NCBI RefSeq assembly: GCF_014805625.2
Contig: NW_023998493.1
Span: 2,493,722 to 2,557,721 of the forward strand
Direction of reading: 5' to 3'
Length of the DNA: 64,000 bases
Source: Glossina fuscipes
Lineage: Eukaryota > Arthropoda > Insecta > Diptera > Glossinidae
Shown piece by piece: positions 55,871 to 64,000 of the stretch; position 1 is the stretch's first letter, and every line of letters begins with the position of its first letter. Position numbers and translations under genes: made by a program. Below the pieces are notes generated by a model. The model searched no databases. It had not been told where the DNA came from and worked only from the letters and a program-made list of their open reading frames with translations.

Positions 55871-58800
55871 TAGTTATTCCCTAAACCACTTTCATTTTGG
55901 TTTTCGTCGTTATTTCGTAACACTGCCCCAACTGTATTTTCCTCAAATTCTTTTTTAGCAGTTGTTGTATATGAATATGTAAACAAAATCTTAGACAATG
56001 AGTATTCATTCTATAATGCGCTGAATGATTTCCATTGTTAGACGCCGTTTTGAATAAGCACACTGGTGAATAGAAACTGCTCTCTTTGACGTAAACCACA
56101 AGCCGCCTTTATTTCAGACGATCTGCAATCGTCGATTCTGCCTAATAAATTGTGGAGCATTGTCCGTTTTTTTACGAAACACTTCAAATCGGCCTTTTAG
56201 TTTGTCTGCTCTATATCATTCAAGTGTCCATGTAAGTTTCGCGCATTGTGCAAAAGCCTGTTAGTATGTTCATCTTTCCTATAAATTAAATTGGCATTCG
56301 GTGTAAAGCTCTCTTCTTACTGGATAGGAATTTCCTGATGATTTGCAAGCTGTATGGTCGGCTACTAAGCATAAGACGAAAGCCTTTTTTCAATATTTAC
56401 TCCTACACTTCAATTAGGATGGAAAAATTTAAGAAATTGAGAGAAACAAACAACGATATAGCTCTAGAAAGTTCTTAGAGGACTATTCGAGTAGTATCCG
56501 TTCTATTGCATTGCGCTACGTATTACAAAGGCAACTCACATTTTACACAGTGGTAAACAAAAGCTGCTATGTTCAAAGTATAAATAAAAAGAAGCATATT
56601 ACAAATTATGATGTGCTTATTATGTATATACGAAAAGGAGATTATTTTTGTGTTGAATATTAAGCTTAAATTTTTTTTGTTCATTTTGTCGTTAGAATTT
56701 TCTAACCGATTGCTCGATAATGCAATATATTTCTTTTCAGCGTACTGCTTGAGCACTCGCTTTGCACACATGAAGGATGACATCATTTCTAAAATTCTCT
56801 CTAGGATATAAAAATTAAAATTCTATGCATTCACTCATCTCGCTGTTTTCTCTTTTGTTTATGCAGTCATTCCATGCAAATTGCGTCGATGTGCACAACA
56901 TTTATTGTGAAATACGTATACGGCTGCATGCGATAAACCGTTATATGCGAGTGTGAGTCCTATGTACAAATTTGAATTTTAGTGTTTGCTTCGAGTAGAC
57001 ACATAACTAATGGCTGTTGTTTGGATTGCATGAATAATTTTAAGCTTTGATTGTTTTCATATTTTGCCTTAAGCTTTAAAACTTTATTTGGCTTTGATCA
57101 TTTCAACATATCTACATTTTTTCTTTTATGTGACTTGAAAACTTTGAAATTTGTTTTAGTAACATGCGCGTCGCACGGTGTCACGCCAATCGGAAAAATT
57201 CGTAGGTTAGGTGAAACGAATCAGCTGGGAAATTTAGAAAGATTGATGTAGTGTTCTATCCTATGTGATGATCTATTAGAAAATGGATTTTTAAAAATGA
57301 CAACTAATCTCGTGTCCGAATCGCTTACGTCCATTAATCTTAACCTAAAAACACAAAGAAAGTAAAGGAACTAAACTTTCATGCTCCACAGCATGGAGTG
57401 GTAACGACTGATTTTTTTATTTTCAAAATAAAAGTTTTTGTCGCATAGACGACTTCCTCATCCTTCGGTGATGGGAATAAAAACGAATAGCTTTAAAATT
57501 CTGCTTGTCTTAATATGCGGTCCAGGCTGTTTAAATAAAATTTCCTTCAATGTAAAATTTAAATTTATTATTGATAATTGGATTAATATTGTTTGTTTGG
57601 TTAGAAAGGGTTCTGCATACAAACAAATATAGATTTTATTATTGAATATCACCATCCATTGGTAAAGATGCGTTAAGTTTTTCAAAATCAAAGGCACCAG
57701 AAATTCCAAACATCAGAGGCATAACAAATACTTTTTAAAGTTTGCTCCTAAAATAGTATAGAGTTCCTCGTTCCTTTTGTCTGATACTTATTTAAATAAA
57801 GCTGCAAAAGTAATTTAAAGCAACGTCTAACTTATGCAACCCATTCATTTTCTTCATCCGTTTTTAAAATTCATTAAATATCCTTAAATTCGATTGGTAG
57901 AAATTTAAATTTAGTTTCGTAAAGTAACATCTAGTTCACTATAATATCGAAGGTGCGCGTACCATGTGTTATTAGGTTTATTACCCGATTTTGCTGCTTT
58001 TCTTTTCAAAATGGTATACGAAATTCGAATCAAACTATTCGTTGTTTTTCTATCCTTTCACAAAACTTTGAATAGCCAGATATTACAGTCACATTAATGT
58101 TTTTAGGCAATGTGAACATTGAATTAATAATGAATTATTTAGCAATGTGATGACAAAAATGTAACGAATATCCTACAGATATTTAAATAAATGATAATTT
58201 TTTTGCTAATAATATTATGGTTCTTGTTGAGATTTTTCAGTTAAGTTGTTATTATTATCATACTATTATCAAATAGATTACACACATTAGTGGGAAAATA
58301 GGAATGGCTTGTTAGTAATTAGCTTAAGTTAGTCAAAGGGTTTCGTAAAACTCTTCACTCTTTAATCAATAAATGTTAGAAATTAGTCGTGGTTAATATC
58401 TGCGAATAGTTATAACGAGTCAAGTGAAAATGGAAATTAATCTACCAACAGTTTTGAGAATATGTGCTCCCGTATGAGAAAAAACTTAATCAAACTTGCT
58501 CAAATCCCAAAATCACATTAAAGATATTCGTAGATTACTTTGAAAACTTTCATCAAAATTTTCATAAATAATTACTTATTGCTAATTATTTTAGGAAACA
58601 TTTAATCATTCCATGCTCGCCTGATTTATAACATGATTTCCATCTACTCGTAATATTTTCCCTAATAAAACAAAAGAGCTTTGCCGAAGTGCAGTTAATC
58701 TCATTCGTTTGCAGCGCTGTGCCTTGCCGCGGGATAACGTTGTTCCCTTTAATTGACGCAAATTGTACGTAGAACAAGTGTGGCTTAAGTGAGATTTCTG

Positions 58801-61800
58801 TGCTGAATTTGAAGCAGGCAGCTCTTTTAGAGGTACTTAGGTTAACTCTGATCTTTCCGAACAGCTCTTATGCTCAGGAATGATAGATTGAATCGAACTG
58901 AAGCTGACGCTGTAATTGTCATTACAAATTTTTTCCTTCTTGCCTATTTGCATGTCCCATATTTACGACGGAGAAAGCTTCTGCTTTGCCTCCAAACCCA
59001 GATGTTTTATCTATTTGGAAGACGTTGCTTTTATTGGCAATTTTCTGAACGTTTCACAACGCGCTGAGTGTGTCTAGTCTCTAGTAATGTTAAGGGAATT
59101 TAATTTATTGCACGTCTTGGTATCTGGTGATAATTCAAGCTATATGGTCATTATGGCAGCTTTTGATAGTGTTAACGTTCTTTTAAGTGCAGTATTTCAT
59201 TTGGACTTCATTCAATATAATCATCATATATGACGATACGGAAATTTGTACATCAAATTCTTTCCTAGATTGCTATACAAACTTTCCATTCAATTTCATA
59301 ATATTTCCATAAAGTGGCGACCCGAAGCGAAGGTAAGAAAATTACATTGCATTACATATGCACTATTTTTACCTCGAAATTTTTCATTTTGGTACGAGTA
59401 TTGAAAAATATCATCCGCGTGAAAAGTTCTATTTCCTAACCATTTTCGGGATTTCCATAATCAAGAAAAGAAGTGTGTTGTTTGCACTAAACTACAAGAA
59501 CTTCGAATATTCTTGACACATGTACTAATTTTTGCGAACGCAGACATTACACAAACGGAGGAAAGAACCTGCCCAACTCGATGTTAAGCAGGAACATGTG
59601 TGCTTTATAGGTTCTTCCGAACTTTAAAAAATAGGTATATGTCCAATCTACCAGTGCTGGGAAAAAAAAGCGGTTCTTGTGTAAAGCAATTATTTTAATG
59701 GCAAAAAAAAAACTTTGTTTACCATCACGTGACAATAGCCTTTCACCTACCTATAAATATTTATATTTACATAGAATTCAGGTTTGCTCTCCAATTGCAA
59801 TTGTAGCTTAGACAGTATATGTACAAAAAAAATTATATATAAATATTACTTGAAAAATAAAAATTATTTTAAAAGAAATGTTCTTAGAAAAGCCGAGTTA
59901 AATGTTAAAGTATTTGACTCGAGAAATAACGGATGTAAGACAGATGAAGAAAAGAAAGCGGACGATAAGATAGAATGCACAAACACACCAAAAAGATTAG
60001 CGGACAGACAAAAGGGCATAGTAGACATGAATTCGTATTATCATTTATCGTATTCTTTTACTTTTTTTTTTTTCGTAGCCTCTCAACTGGGCCAACCAGG
60101 ATAAAAAAAAAATTAACTTTAGCTCTGACATAACGTTACCATATAGAGATTATAGGTATACTCTTGATCGCTTTACTATATATGTATAAAAAGAAAAAGA
60201 AACCTCTGTAAGTTACTCTCAAGGTTTGAAAAGAGGTTAAAAAATCTGGGCCAAATTCAACAAGAAAATTATGTTTTGATGCGATTGAATGTTTTGTACC
60301 AATCGCCGAAACGCCAAAAGACACTTAAAAAAGGTAAAACTTAAACTTCAAACTCTACGGGTGAGGGGGATTTTTTCTATTTCCAGAATAAAAGTAAGAA
60401 TTTATACTATGCAAGTGTTGCACTTTATGGTTAACAAGCAAAAAAAGCGGAGAGCAAAGACGGTTTTTATTGCCTAGACGTGTAGGTGTTGTTACAGCTT
60501 GCTCTGACCGGCTTTACCATAAATATTTAATACATATTGTTTTGGGTTTAAATACGCCACAAGAAAAAGAAAAGTTCCAAGATTTTTATCAACCCTCATC
60601 GGAAGTTACGGCAATAAAATATAAGATCGCACCAATTTTTCCTTAGAAAGATTGACCATGCAAATTACGCAACAAAAGTGAGAAAAAGGTCATTCAATAG
60701 TAATGGGGAAGGTTGCGTGGTAGGCTATTTCACCTAATAAAAAAATAACAGACGTCTGCAATCGCTGAAGTACAAAATTGAAAATAAGTACAATTTTCAT
60801 TAAAAAAGCAGCCAAACTCAAAATAATATTGTCCCGTTTTTGAATTAACCAAATGTGAAACAAATAATCGAGTAACGTAAGGTTTTTGTACATTTAATTC
60901 TTTACGGAGTAAAACAATATCACCCTTAAACACTCACGTATACGTGCCATTATCTCTGCATTCACATGCAATTACTTATGCGTTGACTTTACACTGTCGA
61001 TGTTATTGCTTGTTGACAAAAGAGATTGTATCGAAATTTTATGGACAACGGAAATTCATAAGGCCGTAACAATATTGAAAAGGCAGAGAGCGCTTGTACA
61101 GGAGAAAATCTGCATACGTAGTAAAAGTAATGAAAACATGTTGAAAGGATATGGGGAGAGGATAAGTCAACTGTATAGGAAACATAAATGAAAGCTTGCT
61201 CATATTTAATTAAAGCTTTTTCTTTGTGACTGCATTCAACTTTCACTTTTCACACTCACGCTTCACTTCACACATGGAATTTCATATAACATATGTATTC
61301 AGATAACTAAGTACGCACGCTAATAGCTCCAGTAAACATCTGAAGTTTACTTTAAACCGAAAAAAGGGTTAAATTTATTGTTTTGTAAGTGGAAAACTAT
61401 TAGCTTTGTTGTGCTTTTGAATAATGATTTTCTCTTGAAATTCGTAATTTAAGCCTTTAACATTAGGAGTTTTGCTTTGTATGTATATGATTGAGATAAT
61501 TCATTGCAGCCGGTAATAAATGTTAATAATAATAATAATAATAATAATACTAATAACAATAATAATAATACTAGTAAAAATTTTTTCTCGGAATTGAAAA
61601 TAGACGTGAGGCTCCAAATGTGTTCATCCCTCTAAGCAAAAGCTTCCACATCAAGCAATTATTATATCGGTACAATATGCCAAATTATCGTCCTGTAGCC
61701 ACGTCATTAGAACCAATATATCACATTTTACGCGCAAATGGTAAGTCACAATGAAAGTAACGGATTCGTTGATGTATTATGGTGTATGCGCACAACTTGA

Positions 61801-62099
61801 CATATCGTACCCGGTGTGCGAACGGTTGCAAGCGAAACCGAGTCCACACAATCAAGGCTTCGTTCATGCCAGGCGAATATTTAATTTGAAAAAGTGATTA
61901 TCAATAGAAAATTAATTTATGAAAGAAAAGTCCAATCTGTTAACATAAATTTAAAAGACACGCATTTAGAAATATATAGAACGAAAGAAGACCAGAGCAA
62001 GGAAAGTGTTTCCAGAACTTATTTTTGTTTTTCACTTAATTGCAATCATTTTCCTCTTTATGCTTTCGAACAATAGTTTAAACATTTTTTTTTGTACGC
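55871..62099. other. Long AT-rich stretch without a supported gene
   Basis: About 6.2 kb in which no gene, RNA or mobile element is supported. A TAA/AAT microsatellite lies at 61523-61571. A splice-donor-like GCGAAG|GTAAGA at 59327-59338 ends a 64-nt open block beginning after TTTCCTAG (59269), but the frame does not join the upstream exon candidates. Open frames at 59784-60104 and 61000-61191 have plausible but unrecognised compositions. Confidence 0.5.
61523..61571. repeat. TAA trinucleotide microsatellite (interrupted)
   Basis: About nine TAA units, then TACTAATAACAA, then four more TAA units. Confidence 0.9.
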
Positions 62100-62390
62100 A
62101 CCACTAAAGGTGAGTGTATACTCCATAATGTTTGCAAAACCCAAAAGGAAGCTTTAAAGTCCCTGTAAAGTACATGTATTCCTTAGTAGCAAGAAATTCT
62201 GAATTAATTAAGACACGGCTACCCGACTGTGCGTCTGCGCGTGGGTATTGTGTGCATTTTTAACAATCGACTTCAAATTGGAAGCCTCTGCATGTAGGTT
62301 GGTATAGAAAAGCCAACACAAAGTTGCCAGTGATTAAATTTTAGCTTTTTGAGGTTTCTTGCTTATTAACCATAAAGTAAAGAAGACGAA
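62100..62390 (+). repeat. CCGTC-core dispersed repeat, diverged copy
   Basis: GTATACTCCATAATGTTTGC, AAAACCCAAAAGGAAGCTTT, AATTCTGAATTAATTAAGAC and CTACCCGACTGTGCGTCTGC keep the block order of other copies. The end at about 62360-62375 (TTTCTTGCTTATTAAC) resembles the end of the copy at 37440. Confidence 0.65.
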
Positions 62391-64000
62391 ATGGTTAGAA
62401 CTACATTAAACATTCTTCAAATGCGGATATATTATTTGTCAAAAATACGTCAATTGTAAAATAGATGAAAATGCGGACACGACGACCAGGTCGGATTAAT
62501 TTTTCCTAATAATACCAGCGATATGCGTATCAAATAAAAGGAAGTGGAGTGTAGAATACGACAAACTACTTGTGTTACTTCTAAATGAATTGTGGTTGAA
62601 ACCTCTAGCTGCTAGACTAAACTTTCTTAGCAATATCTTTTAGAGAAAATAAATTTTTTTCCGATCACGTTTTATGACAAAAAATAGAAGTAAGGGGCGC
62701 CTAAAATTTCAATGGTGGCGGGTATACAAAACACTTGTTCTTTATCGAAGAGATAATTTCCCAAAAAATCGAAGCTTTTAAAAGATATAAAAACGGATAC
62801 GGATAAGTTAATAAAAAAGTTAAATCTAATACAACTACAAAAAATTTAACTGAGAAAATCATGCATGAGTATGTCAAAGTTACTTAAGGCTTAAGATTTT
62901 ATTGCAGACCTATGAATTCCAAATAACGTACTTAATTGTGTTTTTCTCCATGAGTGTTATTCCACGACGGCTTGTAAGCAAACTGCTGTTTGTTTCAAAT
63001 TGCGCCAAAGTCAGTTGCTGTGAAGTCTATTGCCGTGTTAACGTTGTCTGACAAAGCGACCGTGGAGCGATATTCTGATACGTACCATACCTTTTTAAAT
63101 TTTCTTGGTAAATATCTCATCGTCCAACACTTGGCTATAATAACTTATTATGATGGAATGTTTAATGAATTTTTCTTTTTGCTCATTTTTTTGCCATAAT
63201 AATTCATCACGGTTAGTTCTTACATTGTATTTTAGATCATTTTTCAGGACTAAATTATTTCGTACTAGCCTTCTTCACCGTTGGCCAAATCTTTTTCATT
63301 CCCAAAACCAAATTTGCGACCGAAAAAATGATTTTATCATATATATAAGAAAAATTTTATACATTCCTTCCAGAAACAGTCAAAACCCAACACCCCCTCT
63401 CCTCCTTCCCATACGTAATTTTTTATTCCAGGGCTAATTCGATTGCCATAAAAAAAGAAAAAGGGGAGTCATTTTACTTTACCACTACTGCGCAGTAACG
63501 CAACGACATTTCCTCAAACTCTGTCAAACTTGCTAAAGTCGGAACTTTTGTAAGGGACAAAGCGTTTCATTTATTTGTGGCTACGTACATACGTGGTGAG
63601 GTTTCGTATCTTATAGGAGTGATAGTCGGTTCAGAGGTGGTGATGGCGTTGGCTTGATAACGGGTAGGTCAATTCAATCTTATGCCAAATGCTCGAGCAA
63701 CACGGGATACTCTGTATTTCGATCAGATCTTTCTTCGGAAAATTGAAAAATTTATTGTAATCTGCGAAATAAGAATGCAATAGTGAGAAGGGAAGAGACA
63801 ACACCTTTCAACATTTCTTTTGGGAATTAAACACGGCAGGTTTATGGAAATTTGGGACATGCAACGGATATTAATGCTGCTATCTAAGATGGTGGTGTTG
63901 GTTTTTTGAATAACTCATTTGTTGAGAGTTGTGTTTTTGACACCAATACGAAAAATGATCTTGAAGCCTTTGTACGTCCTGGTGATTCTTCCTCATTTCG
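62391..64000. other. Mixed region without a recognised gene
   Basis: A + frame without its own start is open at about 63498-63650 (VRDKAFHLFVATYIRGEVSY and onward), and other + frames occur at 62990-63199 and 63150-63437. The DNA from 63480 to the end is less AT-rich than average, which may mean that a gene or element begins near the right edge, but nothing is identifiable. Confidence 0.4.

Noticed and set aside
59269..59332. 64-nt exon ending in GCGAAG|GTAAGA
   Set aside because: Open in one frame only and not phase compatible with either upstream candidate; acceptor tract is weak.

Overview
This window is AT-rich, low-gene-density eukaryotic DNA, most likely an intron or intergenic stretch from a higher fly (Brachycera, possibly a tephritid). 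The basis is the roughly two-thirds A+T composition, TA and TTA microsatellites, fragments of mariner, Ty3/gypsy and non-LTR elements, and many copies of a short dispersed repeat with a core resembling CCGTCTGTCCGTCTG, which I recall from fly genomes. No operon, bacterial signal, CRISPR array, rRNA or convincing tRNA is present. A run of 10 Ns at 42525-42534 marks an assembly gap. The species call is inference.

Genes. No complete protein-coding gene is visible. Two places look like exons of an otherwise invisible + strand gene or genes. The first is a 36-nt CpG-rich block at 9479-9514 between a good acceptor and a GTAAGT donor; it carries an ATG and sits 3' of about 500 nt of A-rich leader-like sequence (8870-9375). 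The second is an open frame at 16805-17128 with a strong fly-type start context (CAAAATG) and a CATAAG|GTAAGT donor. If the first is real, much of the window could be a giant first intron.

Mobile-element relics. Two diverged 3' fragments of one non-LTR family lie on the minus strand (1828-2722, 19862-20455). A second type of non-LTR reverse-transcriptase tail is at 10425-11010 (+), and weaker LINE tails are at 54290-54480 (+) and 55480-55600 (-). A Ty3/gypsy integrase remnant is at 7770-8310 (-). Two mariner transposase remnants are at 44051-44676 (-) and 49135-49775 (-). All are broken by stops, frameshifts, deletions or lost catalytic residues.

Dispersed repeats. At least sixteen copies of the CCGTC-core repeat superfamily are recognisable on both strands, including tandem pairs and two approximately 1-kb long-form copies in inverted orientation (6010-6953 and 30604-31701). 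Several copies share a terminal module with a small hairpin followed by a T-rich end.

The remaining sequence is unique-looking AT-rich DNA with microsatellites, a few perfect palindromes and several GC-richer, coding-like islands that I could not identify. Nothing here amounts to a demonstrable new biological system. The best leads are the two exon candidates, the hairpin-ended repeat superfamily and the long ORF near 38.5-39.0 kb.
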